Assembly (NCBI RefSeq): GCF_000332475.2
Contig: NZ_AOGX02000024.1
Span: 248,001 to 312,000 of the forward strand
Length of the DNA stretch: 64,000 bases
DNA from: Leptospira yanagawae serovar Saopaulo str. Sao Paulo = ATCC 700523
GTDB lineage: Bacteria > Spirochaetota > Leptospiria > Leptospirales > Leptospiraceae
Direction of reading: 5' to 3'
The notes below the pieces were generated by a model. It worked only from the letters and a program-made list of their open reading frames with translations. It did not search any database and was not told where the DNA came from. The position numbers were made by a program, and so were the translations under genes. Positions 11,102-23,117 of the stretch are shown one piece after another (position 1 is the stretch's first letter; the number at the start of each line of letters is the position of its first letter).

Positions 11102-12079
11102 TTAAAAATCTCTCATACCGAACGAAAGTCCCATAGAAGAAAGTTTCGCTTTCAATTCTTGTAAACTTTGTTCGCTGAAGTGTTTTGATTTAGTCATCTC
11201 ATCTTCTGATCTCTTCACGAGTTCACCAATGAAGTCAATTTCCAAACTGCGAAGGACGTTGGTTGAACGAACAGAAAGTTCTAATTCTTCCACGTGTTTT
11301 GATAAAGCAGCTTTGAGTTTTTCATCCGCTTCATCTAACTCTTCTTCTTCCTCTTCAATTTCTTCTTCGAAATTAATGAAAACAGTGAGGTGGTCTTTTA
11401 AAATTTTAGCAGCTTGTGCAACTGCATCTTCAGGAGACACAGATCCATCAGTCCAAACTTCCATCGTAAGTTTTTCGTAGTCAGAACGTTGTGCAACACG
11501 AGTTTCGGACACTTCAAACAATACTTTTTGGATCGGAGAAAAGATAGAATCGATAGGGATCGTTCCCAAAACTTCGATATCTTTCTTTTTGTCTTCCGCA
11601 GGAACGTAACCACGTCCTCTTTGGATTTCCAAATCCATAATCAAATTGGCATCCTCATTGAGAGTTGCAATATGAAGGTCTGGGTTCATGATTTCGATAG
11701 ATGAATCGACGGCCAAGTCTGCCGCACGGAAGTAACCAGCACCTTTCAGTTCCAAGTGGATCACTTTACTTGCTTCTTTGTCTTCAGGCTCGTATTTGAT
11801 TCGAACTTGTTTTAAGTTAAGAATGATACGAGTTACGTCCTCTGCTACACCTTCAATGTAAGAGAACTCGTGTGAGACTCCTTCAATCCGAATCGCGGAA
11901 ATCGCTGCGCCTTCAATCGAAGACATAAGGGTACGACGAAGGGAGTTCCCTATCGTAGTACCAATTCCTCTTTCGAAAGGTTCTGCAACAAACTTACCGT
12001 AGTTTGGTGTATTCACATCAGTTGTGAATTCGATTTTTTTGGGTCTTTTAAAACCTTTTAATAAATTCTTTGGAGACAA
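11102..12079 (-). CDS. rpoA: RNA polymerase alpha subunit
   Basis: The protein is 325 aa. The N-terminal dimerisation domain (about 1-235) starts with the normal [20 protein letters not shown] block. The C-terminal domain (about 270-325) keeps the DNA-binding VRSTNVLRS motif, with the Arg equivalent to E. coli R265, and ends SMGLSFGMR. The linker between domains starts with a run of Glu ([16 protein letters not shown]), far more acidic than in E. coli. It lies one base from rplQ and downstream of rpsD. Confidence 0.98.
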   Translation of the reverse strand: MSPKNLLKGFKRPKKIEFTTDVNTPNYGKFVAEPFERGIGTTIGNSLRRTLMSSIEGAAISAIRIEGVSHEFSYIEGVAEDVTRIILNLKQVRIKYEPEDKEASKVIHLELKGAGYFRAADLAVDSSIEIMNPDLHIATLNEDANLIMDLEIQRGRGYVPAEDKKKDIEVLGTIPIDSIFSPIQKVLFEVSETRVAQRSDYEKLTMEVWTDGSVSPEDAVAQAAKILKDHLTVFINFEEEIEEEEEELDEADEKLKAALSKHVEELELSVRSTNVLRSLEIDFIGELVKRSEDEMTKSKHFSEQSLQELKAKLSSMGLSFGMRDF

Positions 12080-12104
12080 TGTCGTATCCTTCTTCTCTAA
12101 ATTC

Positions 12105-12737
12105 TTACTTCGAGTACAACTCTACGATTACCTGTTCTTTCACAGGGATATCAATATGCTCTCTTGTTGGAAGTGATAACACTTCTCCTGAGAACTTGGA
12201 ATAATCCACACTCACCCAAGAAGCAGTTCGATTGATTGCCTGGGCTAGTTTGATATTTTCTTCGATAAACGCAGATTTTTGGAACTTCTCACGAATTTCG
12301 ATTTTATCACCAACATTCACACGATAAGAACAGATGTCCACGCGGTGACCATTCACAAGGATGTGCCTGTGTGCCACAAAGTTACGAGCTTGTCTTCTCG
12401 TAACAGCGAAACCCATACGATAGAGAACGTTATCCAATCTTCTTTCGAGGAATTGGAGTAAGTTCTCACCAGGAATCCCTGGAGTGTGAGACGCTTCTTC
12501 AAAGTATCTACGGAATTGTTTTTCTAAGACACCGTAAGCGCGTTTTACTTTTTGTTTTTCACGAAGCTGAGCTCCGTATTCTGTGATCTTTCCTTTTTTC
12601 TCTGGAGGAAGACCTGGTGGGTACTTTCTCTTTTCAAGGGAAGATTTTTCTTTATGTAATGTATGACTATTTTTGAGAAAGAGGTTAAGCCCCTCTCTTC
12701 TCATCAATTTAACAACTGGACCTCGGTAACGTGCCAT
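12105..12737 (-). CDS. rpsD: 30S ribosomal protein S4
   Basis: At 210 aa it has the S4 RNA-binding module [19 protein letters not shown] at about residues 100-120, followed by [14 protein letters not shown]. The N-terminus [20 protein letters not shown] lacks the CxxC zinc cysteines, so this is the zinc-free form. S4 nucleates 16S folding and in E. coli represses the alpha operon; whether it does so here is not visible. Confidence 0.97.
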   Translation of the reverse strand: MARYRGPVVKLMRREGLNLFLKNSHTLHKEKSSLEKRKYPPGLPPEKKGKITEYGAQLREKQKVKRAYGVLEKQFRRYFEEASHTPGIPGENLLQFLERRLDNVLYRMGFAVTRRQARNFVAHRHILVNGHRVDICSYRVNVGDKIEIREKFQKSAFIEENIKLAQAINRTASWVSVDYSKFSGEVLSLPTREHIDIPVKEQVIVELYSK

Positions 12738-12746
12738 ATCTAATTC

Positions 12747-13160
<414 letters not shown>

Positions 13161-13171
13161 GGATTAGTCCT

Positions 13172-13549
13172 CTACTTCGTAGCCTTTTTCTTATTCGCTA
13201 CGGTTTTCTTGACTCCCTTACGGGTTCTTGCGTTGGTTCTCGTTCTTTGTCCATTGACTGGAAGTCCACGTCTGTGACGGAAACCTCTATAACAACCCAC
13301 ATCCATCAATCGTTTGATGTTTAGGTTGACTTCGGAACGAAGATCCCCTTCTACCTGGTATGATTCTTCAATGACTCGTCGGATCGCGGCTTCTTGTTCG
13401 TCCGAGAGGTCCTTCACCCTGATAGATTCGTCAATTCCTGCTTTTTTCAGGATATTTTGAGAGGATGTCTTACCAATACCAAATACGTATGTAAGACCGA
13501 TCACTATTCTTTTGTTTGATGGTAAATCAACACCCGCGATACGTGCCAT
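13172..13549 (-). CDS. rpsM: 30S ribosomal protein S13
   Basis: A normal-length 125-aa S13: N-terminal helix-turn block [20 protein letters not shown] and a C-terminal tail [18 protein letters not shown] that reaches the tRNA sites. First gene of the alpha group, six bases after rpmJ. Confidence 0.98.
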   Translation of the reverse strand: MARIAGVDLPSNKRIVIGLTYVFGIGKTSSQNILKKAGIDESIRVKDLSDEQEAAIRRVIEESYQVEGDLRSEVNLNIKRLMDVGCYRGFRHRRGLPVNGQRTRTNARTRKGVKKTVANKKKATK

Positions 13550-13555
13550 ATCTTC

Positions 13556-13669
13556 CTATCTTTGCCTTTGTTTGTGTTTTGGGTTCGTGCAAATCACTCG
13601 GATTACACCTTTTCTGCGAATGACTTTGCATTCTGGACAGATTTTTTTGACTGATGCTCTAACTTTCAT
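13556..13669 (-). CDS. rpmJ: 50S ribosomal protein L36 (zinc-binding form)
   Basis: A 37-aa open frame starts at the ATG complementary to 13667-13669 and reads [20 protein letters not shown] and onward. Cys11, Cys14, Cys27 and His32 give the usual zinc ribbon, so it is the zinc-dependent (C+) form. It sits between infA and rpsM. Confidence 0.97.
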   Translation of the reverse strand: MKVRASVKKICPECKVIRRKGVIRVICTNPKHKQRQR

Positions 13670-13678
13670 TATAGTTTC

Positions 13679-13897
13679 CTATTTCTTTCTGTAAGTGATA
13701 CGGCCTTTGGTTAAGTCATAAGGTGAAAGTTCCACAGTGACTTTGTCTCCAGGCAAAATACGAATGTAATGCATACGCATCTTTCCTGAAATGTGCGCCA
13801 GAACTTTGTGACCATTCTCAAGTTCCACACGGAACATCGCATTTGGTAACGGCTCTAAGACGGTCCCGTCAATGGTGATTGCTTCTTCCTTAGCCAG
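13679..13897 (-). CDS. infA: Translation initiation factor IF-1 with CTG start codon
   Basis: Reading from the CTG complementary to 13895-13897 gives a 72-aa protein aligning over its full length with IF-1: (M)[19 protein letters not shown] at the start, [19 protein letters not shown] in the middle, and GRITYRKK at the end. An in-frame TAG lies two codons upstream, and there is no ATG, GTG or TTG before the GCT that is codon 2 in the family. A good Shine-Dalgarno (TAGGAG) sits seven bases before the CTG. The first ATG in frame would remove about 20 residues. The non-standard start could allow feedback by initiation fidelity, as for infC in E. coli (inference). Confidence 0.93.
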   Translation of the reverse strand: MAKEEAITIDGTVLEPLPNAMFRVELENGHKVLAHISGKMRMHYIRILPGDKVTVELSPYDLTKGRITYRKK

Positions 13898-13907
13898 AGT
13901 CTATCTC

Positions 13908-14471
13908 CTACTGGATTGATTTTAAAATAGTGTTAGTGATTTCTTCCATACTTCCCAAACCATTGATTTGCCGAAGGATCCCCGTGCCTTTATAAAAGTC
14001 AATCAGGGGCAACGTCTTGGTGTTGTAAGTATGCAGACGGTTTTTGATGGTCTCTTCGTTGTCATCCGAGCGCCCTTCTTTGATCGCTCTACCTAGCAAC
14101 CGTTTGACGAGTTCTTCGTCAGGAACGTCTAGGTTGACAACGGAGTCGAGCTCCATGTGAAGCTCTTTGAGGATTTCCGAGAGAGCCTTTGCTTGCTCCA
14201 CCGTCCTTGGAAATCCATCCAATATGAATCCATTCGCACAATCAGCTTCGACCAAACGGTCGCGAATTATGCCTATAACGACAGCATCTGGAACAAGGTC
14301 TCCCGCGTCCATAAATTTTTTTGCTTCAATTCCCATAGCAGTGCCATTTTTTACAGCGGCACGGAGGATATCTCCTGTGGAAATCTGAGGGATTTTGTAT
14401 TTCTCTTTGATGATGTCAGCTTGCGTTCCCTTACCAGCACCTGGAGGGCCCATAAATATGAGTCTCTTCAT
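13908..14471 (-). CDS. adk: Adenylate kinase, short-lid form
   Basis: The 187-aa protein interconverts 2 ADP with ATP + AMP. It has the P-loop [10 protein letters not shown] (residues 8-17), DGFPRT and the NMP-binding block [12 protein letters not shown]. The lid segment is the short kind ([20 protein letters not shown]) with no zinc cysteines, in line with a length below 190 aa. It lies between secY and infA; the map gene often found here is absent. Confidence 0.97.
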   Translation of the reverse strand: MKRLIFMGPPGAGKGTQADIIKEKYKIPQISTGDILRAAVKNGTAMGIEAKKFMDAGDLVPDAVVIGIIRDRLVEADCANGFILDGFPRTVEQAKALSEILKELHMELDSVVNLDVPDEELVKRLLGRAIKEGRSDDNEETIKNRLHTYNTKTLPLIDFYKGTGILRQINGLGSMEEITNTILKSIQ

Positions 14472-14474
14472 TCG

Positions 14475-15854
14475 TTACACTCTTCCCTTGATTTTAGTCT
14501 TTTTCATGAAACCTTCATAATTTCTCATGAGAAGTTGGGCTTCGATTTGTTTTAAAGTTTCGAGTGCCACACCCACCATAATGAGAAGAGAAGTCCCTCC
14601 GAATGTATACACTAACGTTCCACCACCGGTGTTTGAACCTAGGTTTAAGAACTTAATGATGAGATAAGGAGCAAGAGCAAGACCTGCAAGGAAAAGAGCA
14701 CCCGGTAAGGTGATACGATTCAAAATTTTCTCAATCATTTCTTTAGTTTGGCTACCAGGACGAACACCTGGGATAAATCCACCGTATTTTTTTAAGTTAT
14801 CAGCTAACTCTTGTGGGTTGAACTGAATCGCAGTATAAAAATAGGCAAAGAAGATAATGAGAGAAGTATAAATCACATAGTAAAATAAAGCATGGTACCA
14901 GATTTGTGAGAACGGATTAAAGTAATCCATAATCACAGCCCAACCAGCCCATTGTCCACCCTTGGAAGACAACCACTGAACAATTGTTTGTGGGAATAAA
15001 ATCAACGAAGATGCAAAGATAATTGGCATTACGTTGGCACTGTTCACTTTGAAAGGAATGGATTGGCTACGAGCCTGAACCATCTTTCTACCCACCATTT
15101 GTTTTCCATAATTTAATGGAACCCGGCGAACCCCTTGGGTTAAAATCACCGTAAGAGAAATGAGAACAATAAAGATAATGATTAGAATGAGGATACTAAG
15201 TGCGTCAGAAGTATCAGAAGTAAACATCGCAATGAGTGCTTCCGGCATACGACCGATGATACCAGCAAAGATAATCAGGGAAATTCCGTTCCCGATTCCA
15301 CGTTCTGTGATTTGTTCCCCAAGCCAAATGAGAAGAACCGTTCCCGTTGTGATGGAAAGCATCGCAATTGGTAAAAAGTATCCCTCTACAGATGGGTTGA
15401 TGAGACCTGGGTATTTTGCTTGAGCAGTTCCTGATCCAGTGGACCAAGAATTAGCAAGTTGGATCACCGCAAGGGATTGGATCGCACAAAGGATAAGAGT
15501 TCCGTACTTTGTGTACTGTTGGATTTTTTTCCTACCTTCTTCCCCTTCTTTTTGCATCTTCTGCAAACTAGGAATGAGAACCATCACAAGTTGCATGATG
15601 ATCGATGAAGAGATATAAGGCATGATCCCAAGTGCAAAAATAGAAAATTTGAGAAGAGCACCACCAGCAAACAAATCTACCATTCCAAGGAAACCTTCAC
15701 TTGGATCGGCAGTAATGCCCGTTACAATCAAACTGTTGATCCCAGGAATGGTCACGTGAGTTCCCATTCTGAAAAGTAACAACATACCGATCGTAAATAG
15801 GATTTTAGATCTTAATTCCGGGATTCGAAAGATGTTAGCGATGGTTTGAAACAT
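14475..15854 (-). CDS. secY: Protein translocase subunit SecY
   Basis: The 459-aa protein has about ten membrane segments. Family blocks seen: the TM2 plug region [20 protein letters not shown], the cytosolic [13 protein letters not shown], and [23 protein letters not shown]. It forms the protein-conducting channel with SecE (encoded at the other end of this array) and SecG. It follows rplO by seven bases. Confidence 0.98.
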   Translation of the reverse strand: MFQTIANIFRIPELRSKILFTIGMLLLFRMGTHVTIPGINSLIVTGITADPSEGFLGMVDLFAGGALLKFSIFALGIMPYISSSIIMQLVMVLIPSLQKMQKEGEEGRKKIQQYTKYGTLILCAIQSLAVIQLANSWSTGSGTAQAKYPGLINPSVEGYFLPIAMLSITTGTVLLIWLGEQITERGIGNGISLIIFAGIIGRMPEALIAMFTSDTSDALSILILIIIFIVLISLTVILTQGVRRVPLNYGKQMVGRKMVQARSQSIPFKVNSANVMPIIFASSLILFPQTIVQWLSSKGGQWAGWAVIMDYFNPFSQIWYHALFYYVIYTSLIIFFAYFYTAIQFNPQELADNLKKYGGFIPGVRPGSQTKEMIEKILNRITLPGALFLAGLALAPYLIIKFLNLGSNTGGGTLVYTFGGTSLLIMVGVALETLKQIEAQLLMRNYEGFMKKTKIKGRV

Positions 15855-15861
15855 AGTTTAT

Positions 15862-16395
15862 CTAGTTTTTTTTCTCTTCTTTTTTCTTTTCTCTGATGAT
15901 GACTTTTCCACCAGCTTTTTCGATTTTCTCTTTTGCGGAGGCAGAAAAAGCATCTACCGTAATGGTAATGGCAGTTGTCACTTCTCCTGTTCCTAATAAT
16001 TTGATCGGTCCTATTTCAGACTTAATCAAAGATTTTGCTTTCAGAACCGCTGGAGTGACTTCCCCAGAAAGACCAGCTTTTGTTAAGGCAACTAAGTTTA
16101 CTGGTTGGAATTCAACAGAGAAAATATTGGTAAAACCACGTTTTGGCAAACGTCTGTGGAGAGGGAGCTGACCCCCTTCGAATCCACGTCGCATCGAAGC
16201 TGCACGCGCTCTTTGTCCTTTGGAACCACGAGTGGAAGTTTTTCCCATCCCCGATCCTGGACCCTGGCCCACTCGTTTCGGAGACGTTTTTGCGCCTTCC
16301 GGAACGGGAACCAAGTTTTTATTGCCGAGAGATGTGGATTTTTTCGGACGTTTTGCGCCGAATCCACGACCTTGTTCAATTCTATCTTGTGCCAT
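15862..16395 (-). CDS. rplO: 50S ribosomal protein L15
   Basis: 177 aa. The glycine-rich basic start (KRVGQGPGSGMGKTSTRGSK, then RRGFEGGQLPLHRRLPKRGF) is typical of L15. A short extra N-terminal segment precedes it and the tail ends EKKKEEKKN-like. It follows rpmD by four bases. Confidence 0.97.
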   Translation of the reverse strand: MAQDRIEQGRGFGAKRPKKSTSLGNKNLVPVPEGAKTSPKRVGQGPGSGMGKTSTRGSKGQRARAASMRRGFEGGQLPLHRRLPKRGFTNIFSVEFQPVNLVALTKAGLSGEVTPAVLKAKSLIKSEIGPIKLLGTGEVTTAITITVDAFSASAKEKIEKAGGKVIIREKKKEEKKN

Positions 16396-16399
16396 ATGA

Positions 16400-16579
16400 T
16401 TATACCTTTTCCACTTTCAACAAGTAACCTACTTGTCGTAACATCCCTTTCAATTGGGGAGTCATTTTGTGTTTTTTGGATTGGCCTTTCTTTTTCAGGC
16501 CTAGAGCAATCAGAGTTTTTTTGTGCATTGGAATGATGCCAATAGAACTTCTTTCTTGCGTTACGATCACTTCTTCCAT
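16400..16579 (-). CDS. rpmD: 50S ribosomal protein L30
   Basis: 59 aa from the ATG complementary to 16577-16579: [20 protein letters not shown] then [20 protein letters not shown]. The frame is open further upstream into rpsE territory, but homology begins at this Met. Small RNA-binding ferredoxin-like fold protein of the large subunit. Confidence 0.95.
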   Translation of the reverse strand: MEEVIVTQERSSIGIIPMHKKTLIALGLKKKGQSKKHKMTPQLKGMLRQVGYLLKVEKV

Positions 16580-16592
16580 TGTCAGTACCCTT

Positions 16593-17099
<507 letters not shown>

Positions 17100-17468
17100 T
17101 TAGAACTCCAATCCACCTTCGCGGGCAGAATCAGCAAACGCAGCGATCCTTCCATGGTAAACCATTCCAGAACGGTCTAAAACCACTTGCGAAACACCTG
17201 CTTTTTTCGCCTTGTCAGCGACTACTTTACCGAGTTCGGTTGCAGCCGATTTACTCTTCTTAGAATTTTCATGTTTCGGAAAATCTTTCTCGAGGGTAGT
17301 TGCGTAAACTAATGTTACACCCTTTGCATCATCAATGATTTGTGCAGTGAGGTAACGGTTTGTTTTGTTAAACACTAACCGAGGTCTTTCCGATGTTTGG
17401 CGGATTTTGTATCGAACTCGCTCCGCTCTTCTCAATCTTTTCGTATTTTTAGCTGTCTTGTTGATCAT
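17100..17468 (-). CDS. rplR: 50S ribosomal protein L18
   Basis: 122 aa, the normal length. It reads [20 protein letters not shown] near the middle and ends [19 protein letters not shown], the standard L18 C-terminus. L18 binds 5S rRNA with L5. It lies between rplF and rpsE with very short gaps. Confidence 0.97.
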   Translation of the reverse strand: MINKTAKNTKRLRRAERVRYKIRQTSERPRLVFNKTNRYLTAQIIDDAKGVTLVYATTLEKDFPKHENSKKSKSAATELGKVVADKAKKAGVSQVVLDRSGMVYHGRIAAFADSAREGGLEF

Positions 17469-17474
17469 GACGTT

Positions 17475-18014
17475 CTACTTCTTACCGGTTTTTCCGGCCT
17501 TTCTACGGATGTATTCATTCGCGTATTTGATCCCTTTACCCTTGTAAGGCTCAGGAGGTCTTTTGGAACGAATATCAGCCGCAACTTGTCCAACCAGTTG
17601 TCGGTCTATCCCCGATACTTTGATTTTGAGCTGATCTGCGACTTCAATTTTGATGCCATTTGGTTCAGGAAATACCACTTCATGAGAATAACCAAGTGCC
17701 ATCACGAGATCCTTACCGCGTTTTTGTGCACGGTAACCGACCCCAGTGATTTCTAGGTTTTTTTCCCAACCAGAAGTGACTCCTTTTACGCAGTTCATCG
17801 CAAGAGAACGAACAAGACCATGGAGTGCCACAGTCTTTTGGTCTTCACTTTTACGAGTAAAAACTAGTTCCCCGTTTTCTACGTTGGCACTTACACCTTC
17901 GTAAATAGGAGTTTTTAATTCCCCTAACGGCCCTTTGATGGTAAGGGCTTCTGCATCTGCTTTTACTTCTACCTTTGCAGGCAATTTGATGATACTTTTT
18001 CCAACTCGAGACAT
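17475..18014 (-). CDS. rplF: 50S ribosomal protein L6
   Basis: 179 aa. Opening [17 protein letters not shown] and the C-terminal signature [20 protein letters not shown] are diagnostic of L6. It is followed closely by rplR. Confidence 0.98.
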   Translation of the reverse strand: MSRVGKSIIKLPAKVEVKADAEALTIKGPLGELKTPIYEGVSANVENGELVFTRKSEDQKTVALHGLVRSLAMNCVKGVTSGWEKNLEITGVGYRAQKRGKDLVMALGYSHEVVFPEPNGIKIEVADQLKIKVSGIDRQLVGQVAADIRSKRPPEPYKGKGIKYANEYIRRKAGKTGKK

Positions 18015-18028
18015 AGTGTTATCGTTCT

Positions 18029-18427
18029 CTAGAATACCTTACAGAGAACTTCCCCTCCTACTCTGAGTTTACGAGCACGTTTCCCAGTCATCACACCTTT
18101 CGAAGTCGAAAGGATGAGGGTTCCGATGTTATTTCGGAACGGACGGATTTCACCAGATTGGATGTAAACTCGACGACCTGGAGTGGATACTCTTTCGATC
18201 ATACGAATCACTGGTTTTTTTTCCGTGTCATATTTTAGTTTTACTTGGAAGTCATCAAAACTTCCATTTTTTACAGTTTGAACATCATCTACAAAACCTT
18301 CTTCTTTAAGAAGATCTAGGATGGACTTTTTGATTTTGCTACCAGGAATCACACAAAGCTCATGTTTAGCTTGTTGTGCGTTTCTAATTCTTGTTAGCAT
18401 ATCTGCGATTGGATCTGAAAGACTCAT
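18029..18427 (-). CDS. rpsH: 30S ribosomal protein S8
   Basis: 132 aa. [20 protein letters not shown] at the start and [16 protein letters not shown] near the end are the S8 hallmarks. S8 is the spc-operon repressor in E. coli; no matching leader was identified here. Confidence 0.98.
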   Translation of the reverse strand: MSLSDPIADMLTRIRNAQQAKHELCVIPGSKIKKSILDLLKEEGFVDDVQTVKNGSFDDFQVKLKYDTEKKPVIRMIERVSTPGRRVYIQSGEIRPFRNNIGTLILSTSKGVMTGKRARKLRVGGEVLCKVF

Positions 18428-18444
18428 ATCTTACCTTAACCTAA

Positions 18445-18630
18445 TTACCAGGAGGACTTTTTCACACCGGGGATCTGAGCCTTGCTAGCAAGGTCCCGGA
18501 AGCAAAGACGACACATATCAAAGCGGCGCAAATAAGCGCGTGATCGACCACAAAGAGGGCAACGATTGTACTCTCTCACTTTGAATTTTTGCTCTTTGGC
18601 GTGGCGTTCCATCATTGATTTTTTCGCCAT
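18445..18630 (-). CDS. rpsN: 30S ribosomal protein S14, zinc-binding (type Z)
   Basis: 61 aa with two CxxC pairs (CPLC and CRLC, separated by [14 protein letters not shown] sequence), so this is the short zinc form of S14. It reads [20 protein letters not shown] and ends KKSSW. Confidence 0.97.
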   Translation of the reverse strand: MAKKSMMERHAKEQKFKVREYNRCPLCGRSRAYLRRFDMCRLCFRDLASKAQIPGVKKSSW

Positions 18631-18640
18631 GAGTAATCTC

Positions 18641-19192
18641 CTACTTACCAGCCGTTCGGTAAGGCATACCGAAGGCTTGGAATAATTCGAACGCTTCTTT
18701 GTCCACTTCCGTGTTCGTTACGAAAGTGATATTGATTCCATAGATCGTGTTGATTTTATCAAATTGGATCTCTGGGAAAATGATCTGTTCTCTGACGGAA
18801 AGGTTATAATTCCCTCTTCCATCAAAACCTTTCGGGCTCACACCACGAAAGTCACGAACCCGTGGAAGGGCTACGTTGATAAAACGATCAAGGAACTCAT
18901 ACATATGATGACCACGAAGAGTCACTTTGCAACCGAGCACCATACCTTCTCTCACTTTGAAACCAGCGATTGATTTCTTAGCAAAAGTTTTCACTGGCCT
19001 TTGGCCTGTGATTTGGCCAATCTCCACAAGGCAAGCTTCCATTGCTTTTGGGTTGGTATGAGCTTCGCCCATCCCTACGTTGATTACGATTTTTTCGAGT
19101 TTAGGAACTCGCATCACACTTTGAAAGCCGAGTGACTTTTGGAGTGTAGGACGAATTTCCTTTTCGTATTTTGATTTAAGCCTAGGTACCAT
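18641..19192 (-). CDS. rplE: 50S ribosomal protein L5
   Basis: 183 aa. Blocks [19 protein letters not shown], the [20 protein letters not shown] segment and [19 protein letters not shown] are characteristic of L5, which binds 5S rRNA and contacts the P-site tRNA. Confidence 0.98.
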   Translation of the reverse strand: MVPRLKSKYEKEIRPTLQKSLGFQSVMRVPKLEKIVINVGMGEAHTNPKAMEACLVEIGQITGQRPVKTFAKKSIAGFKVREGMVLGCKVTLRGHHMYEFLDRFINVALPRVRDFRGVSPKGFDGRGNYNLSVREQIIFPEIQFDKINTIYGINITFVTNTEVDKEAFELFQAFGMPYRTAGK

Positions 19193-19194
19193 AT

Positions 19195-19578
19195 CTATAC
19201 TTCTTTCCCTTCAGGTCGAGTCACTCGTACGGATTTACCATCCTTCTTGGCAAAGCCCAAGCGTACAGCCTTAATTTTCTTCTTTGGCTTCGCTTTGTTC
19301 TCTGCTTTTGCGTCGTGAAACATCACATTGGAAATATGGATTGGGAATTCGATTTCAATCGCACCACCACCAGGGTTTTCCTGAGTTGGGCGAACGAATC
19401 TTTTTCGTTTGTTCACACCTTCGATATAAACACGGTCTTTGCGTTTATCAACAGCGAGAACTTTCCCTTTTTTTCCTTTTTCTTTTCCAGAAATCACAAG
19501 AACTTCATCGTCCTTTTTGATTTTTGTTTTTTTGAATTTAGTAGGCTCGGAACCTCTATATGCTAACTTAGTCGCCAT
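19195..19578 (-). CDS. rplX: 50S ribosomal protein L24
   Basis: 127 aa. The KOW-type block [20 protein letters not shown] is near residue 20, followed by [19 protein letters not shown]. It is some 20 residues longer than E. coli L24, mostly at the C-terminus. Confidence 0.97.
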
Positions 19579-19579
19579 T

Positions 19580-19972
19580 TTAGAGAACCTCCGGAGCTAG
19601 AGATATAATTTTCATGTATTTTTTATCACGAAGTTCGCGGGCAACAGGTCCGAAGATCCTTGTTCCTTTTGGATTGCCTTTATCATCGATGATGGCAACC
19701 GCATTGTCATCAAAACGGATATAGGTTCCGTCTGGACGACGAACTTCTTTTTTCGTTCTTACGACAACGGCTCTTTGAACCGCTTTGTTATGCACTTTTT
19801 TCCCTTGCCCGTCACGAAGACCGTATGCAGGTTGTGCTTCTTTCACAGCGACGATGATTTCGTCACCAAGCGTTGCGTAGCGTTTTTTCGAACCGCCAAG
19901 CACTTTAACGCACATGACTTTTTTCACACCCGAGTTATCGGCTACTTGTAAAATAGTTTCTTGTTGGATCAT
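19580..19972 (-). CDS. rplN: 50S ribosomal protein L14
   Basis: 130 aa. [20 protein letters not shown] and [20 protein letters not shown] are family signatures. It overlaps the rpsQ stop by four bases, suggesting translational coupling. Confidence 0.98.
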
Positions 19973-20238
19973 ACTAATTTAGCCTTCTCAATTACCTTTA
20001 CAAGTTTATGGTGTTTCTGTTTAGAAAGTGGTCTTGTTTCCACAGCGATGACTCGATCACCAACTTGACACTCGTTCTTCTCATCGTGAATTTTCACACG
20101 AGAAGTTCTGGTCATAATCTTCTTAAACCGTGGGTGTACTTTTCTTGTGATGATTTCGATCACTACAGTTTTATCCATAGCATCGCTCACTACTACACCT
20201 TGGATGGTTAAAGACTTTTTAGAGTTTTTATCTTCCAT
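19969..20238 (-). CDS. rpsQ: 30S ribosomal protein S17
   Basis: 89 aa. [20 protein letters not shown] and [20 protein letters not shown] are typical of S17, an OB-fold 16S-binding protein. Ends in a four-base overlap with rplN. Confidence 0.97.
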   Translation of the reverse strand: MEDKNSKKSLTIQGVVVSDAMDKTVVIEIITRKVHPRFKKIMTRTSRVKIHDEKNECQVGDRVIAVETRPLSKQKHHKLVKVIEKAKLV

Positions 20239-20241
20239 AAC

Positions 20242-20514
20242 CTACTTCTTCTTACCTTTGCTAGTTTTGGCAGCTTTTGGAGCTGAACCAGCCTTTGGTG
20301 CGATTTGTTTGAGTTTACCTTTTGCGCTGAGTTCCTTCTCACGAAGGACAGTGAGTGCTTGGGCAATTCTCTTCTTATGATTGCGGATTACCTTTGGGTT
20401 CTCAAGAGATCTTGTAACACCAAATTGGAATCTTGCTTTTCTTACTTCTTCGGAAGAGGAAAGAATTTCTTTCTTCAAATCTTCTGGAGAAAGTGATTTG
20501 AAATCGTCTTTCAT
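20242..20514 (-). CDS. rpmC: 50S ribosomal protein L29 with basic tail
   Basis: Residues 1-65 are a normal L29 ([20 protein letters not shown], then [20 protein letters not shown]). About 25 further residues form an Ala/Lys tail ([17 protein letters not shown] region). It overlaps the rplP stop by four bases. Confidence 0.95.
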   Translation of the reverse strand: MKDDFKSLSPEDLKKEILSSSEEVRKARFQFGVTRSLENPKVIRNHKKRIAQALTVLREKELSAKGKLKQIAPKAGSAPKAAKTSKGKKK

Positions 20515-20924
20515 AAAACGTTCCTCTTAACAAATGAAGTTTCTACTGGCAGTTTAAAAGCTGCTAGGTGGAGTGCTTTTCTTGCCGTGTCTTCATCAAC
20601 ACCAGCCATTTCAAAAAGAACTCTTCCTGGTCGGATTTCAGCAATCCAGAACTCAGGGTTACCTTTACCTTTACCCATACGAGTTTCAGCAGGTTTTTTA
20701 GTGATTGGTAAATGAGGGAAGATCCTGATCCATAATTTCCCACCTCGTTTCACTTGGCGGTTGATGGTGATCCTTGCAGCCTCAATTTGGCGCGCAGTGA
20801 TACGACCGGAAGAAATGGCTTTTAAACCAAACTCTCCGAACGCAACGTAAGAACCTCTTTCGTCCTTACCTTTTAAGCGCCCTCTTTGGCGTTTTCTAAA
20901 TTTTACTCGTTTAGGTGCTAACAT
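20511..20924 (-). CDS. rplP: 50S ribosomal protein L16
   Basis: 137 aa. [19 protein letters not shown] at the start and [19 protein letters not shown] later are L16 hallmarks. It sits near the A-site tRNA in the large subunit. Confidence 0.98.
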   Translation of the reverse strand: MLAPKRVKFRKRQRGRLKGKDERGSYVAFGEFGLKAISSGRITARQIEAARITINRQVKRGGKLWIRIFPHLPITKKPAETRMGKGKGNPEFWIAEIRPGRVLFEMAGVDEDTARKALHLAAFKLPVETSFVKRNVL

Positions 20925-20946
20925 GATGGTTTCTCTTTAGTACTTC

Positions 20947-21624
20947 TTAACTCGTTCTACGTTTTACAGCGTATTTATCTTCATCGGACTCTTCTTTTGT
21001 TGGGAAGTAGTCACCTGTATAAGTCCATACTTTCACACCGATCTGACCGAAAGTCGTGAGAGCTTCTTTGAATCCAAAATCAATTTTGGCACGAAGTGTA
21101 TGGAGTGGAAACCGTCCTTCCATATACTTTTCTGTTCTTGCCATATCCGCTCCGTTAAGTCGTCCGGAGATTTGGATTTTCACACCTTCTACTCCACCGC
21201 GCATCGCACGACGAAGTTCCGCTTTCATCACTCGACGGAATGGCATCCTTTGTTCGATTTGAAGGGCCACTGTTTCAGCAATCGCTTGTGCGATGATCTC
21301 AGGTTTTTTCACTTCGATGATGTTCATTCCAATCGGCTTATCAGCGAACTTTTTAAGTTCTTGTTTTACCGCTTCGATGTTTTGGCCTTTTTGACCAATC
21401 ACCATACCTGGTTTAGAAGTATGGAGGTTCACGTTGATTTTTTCAGGGAATCTTTCGATTATGATTTTGACAACGGATGCATTTTTGAATTTCTTCAGAA
21501 GGAATCTACGGATCTTGATATCTTCGTGAAGATTTTTAATGTAATCTTGTTTGGAAAACCAAACCGAATCCCAGTTACGTGTGATTCCGATTCGTAGTCC
21601 GATTGGATTTACTTTTTGACCCAT
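20947..21624 (-). CDS. rpsC: 30S ribosomal protein S3
   Basis: 225 aa. [20 protein letters not shown], the KH-domain [18 protein letters not shown] and the C-terminal block [20 protein letters not shown] identify S3, at the mRNA entry site. Confidence 0.98.
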   Translation of the reverse strand: MGQKVNPIGLRIGITRNWDSVWFSKQDYIKNLHEDIKIRRFLLKKFKNASVVKIIIERFPEKINVNLHTSKPGMVIGQKGQNIEAVKQELKKFADKPIGMNIIEVKKPEIIAQAIAETVALQIEQRMPFRRVMKAELRRAMRGGVEGVKIQISGRLNGADMARTEKYMEGRFPLHTLRAKIDFGFKEALTTFGQIGVKVWTYTGDYFPTKEESDEDKYAVKRRTS

Positions 21625-21627
21625 AAA

Positions 21628-21981
21628 TTAGCTAACCTTCTTTTCGATTTCAGAGACAACAACTGTAATGTGGCTAAGGCGTTTACGGATCCTAGATGCA
21701 CGTCCTCGTGCTCTTGGGCGGAAACGTTTCATGATAGGGCCGTCATCCACATAGATTTTTTTAACAAAAAGTGAATTTGGATCCAAACTTTCGTTCATCT
21801 GAATGGCATTTGCCACTGCTGAATTGAGAAGGTTAATGATCATTGAACTTGCTGCTTTGTTTGTGAAACGCAAGATATCAATTGCTTCTTTGTAATCGTA
21901 TCCACGAACTTCATCAGCAACCAGGCGAGCTTTTCTGGCAGAAATTCTTAGGTGTTTTCCAACTGCTTTTGCTTCCATCAC
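21628..21981 (-). CDS. rplV: 50S ribosomal protein L22
   Basis: 117 aa. [20 protein letters not shown] at the start, and [20 protein letters not shown] near the end, which forms the tunnel-constriction hairpin. Start has two adjacent ATG codons. Confidence 0.97.
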   Translation of the reverse strand: MMEAKAVGKHLRISARKARLVADEVRGYDYKEAIDILRFTNKAASSMIINLLNSAVANAIQMNESLDPNSLFVKKIYVDDGPIMKRFRPRARGRASRIRKRLSHITVVVSEIEKKVS

Positions 21982-21986
21982 TCTAC

Positions 21987-22265
21987 CTATTTCTTCGCTA
22001 CTTTTTTGTCTCCACCATGACCTTTGAAGGTTCTAGTGGGAGCAAATTCACCAAGTTTGTGACCGATCATGTTTTCGTTTACATACACCGGAACAAACGC
22101 TTTGCCATTATGAATCATCACAGTGTGACCAATCATGTCTGGATAAATTGTACTTCTTCTGGACCAAGACTTGAAGGGTGTTTTTTTCCCTTCAGAATTT
22201 AACTTGGTAATTTTTTTCATGAGGTGGTCGTCGATGAACGGACCTTTTTTTAAGCTTCTAGCCAT
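21987..22265 (-). CDS. rpsS: 30S ribosomal protein S19
   Basis: 92 aa. [19 protein letters not shown] and [20 protein letters not shown] are diagnostic of S19. Confidence 0.98.
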   Translation of the reverse strand: MARSLKKGPFIDDHLMKKITKLNSEGKKTPFKSWSRRSTIYPDMIGHTVMIHNGKAFVPVYVNENMIGHKLGEFAPTRTFKGHGGDKKVAKK

Positions 22266-22278
22266 GAGTATCTAGACC

Positions 22279-23115
22279 CTACCTATTCCTGTTTTTCTTA
22301 CGTCTTTGGACAATAAAACGATCAGACGGTCTTGTCTTACGTGTTTTAAATCCTTTCGTAGGTTTACCCCAAGGAGTCACTGGGTGACGTCCACCGGAAG
22401 TTCTACCTTCACCACCACCGAGTGGGTGGTCCACAGGGTTCATAACGACCCCTCTCACTTTCGGTCTTTTTCCTAACCAACGGTTACGACCGGCTTTACC
22501 AATGATGACTAAGTTATGGTCTTTATTGGAGAGTTCTCCAACAGTCGCCAAACACTCTTTCCTTACCTTTCGGATTTCCGAAGAAGGGAGTTTGAGTGAA
22601 ACATAGTCTCCGTCTTTAGCGGAGATCACAGCAAAGGAACCTGCTGTTCTTGCGATCTGGCCACCTTTTCCAATATGGAGTTCGATGTTGTGAACGTTCG
22701 TTCCTGCAGGGATTTTATCTAAAGGAAGTGTATTCCCTAGTTTGATTTCTGCATTTGGACCTGATTCTATTTTATCCCCAACCTTTAAACCGTTAGGAGC
22801 TAAAATGTATCGGTATTCACCATCCGCATAACAAACAAGTGCGATGAATGAAGAGCGGTTTGGATCGTATTCAATTGTTTTGACAGTCGCAGGAATTCCA
22901 AACTTGTTACGTTTGAAATCGATGATACGAAACTTTCTTTTGTTACGTCCACCTTTGCGTCTAACAGCAATCCGACCCTTATTGTCACGACCAGCCTTGT
23001 AAGAGAAATTGGCAGTGAGTGGTTTGTAAGGAACCACTTCTGTGATTTCTTTGAAATCTAATACGGAATAATACCGGCTAGATTGCGTTGTGGGTTTAAG
23101 TTTTCTAATTCCCAT
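22279..23115 (-). CDS. rplB: 50S ribosomal protein L2
   Basis: 278 aa, the usual length. It contains [20 protein letters not shown] and the peptidyl-transferase-region block [20 protein letters not shown] with the conserved His in VDHPLGG. Confidence 0.98.
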   Translation of the reverse strand: MGIRKLKPTTQSSRYYSVLDFKEITEVVPYKPLTANFSYKAGRDNKGRIAVRRKGGRNKRKFRIIDFKRNKFGIPATVKTIEYDPNRSSFIALVCYADGEYRYILAPNGLKVGDKIESGPNAEIKLGNTLPLDKIPAGTNVHNIELHIGKGGQIARTAGSFAVISAKDGDYVSLKLPSSEIRKVRKECLATVGELSNKDHNLVIIGKAGRNRWLGKRPKVRGVVMNPVDHPLGGGEGRTSGGRHPVTPWGKPTKGFKTRKTRPSDRFIVQRRKKNRNR

Positions 23116-23117
23116 AA

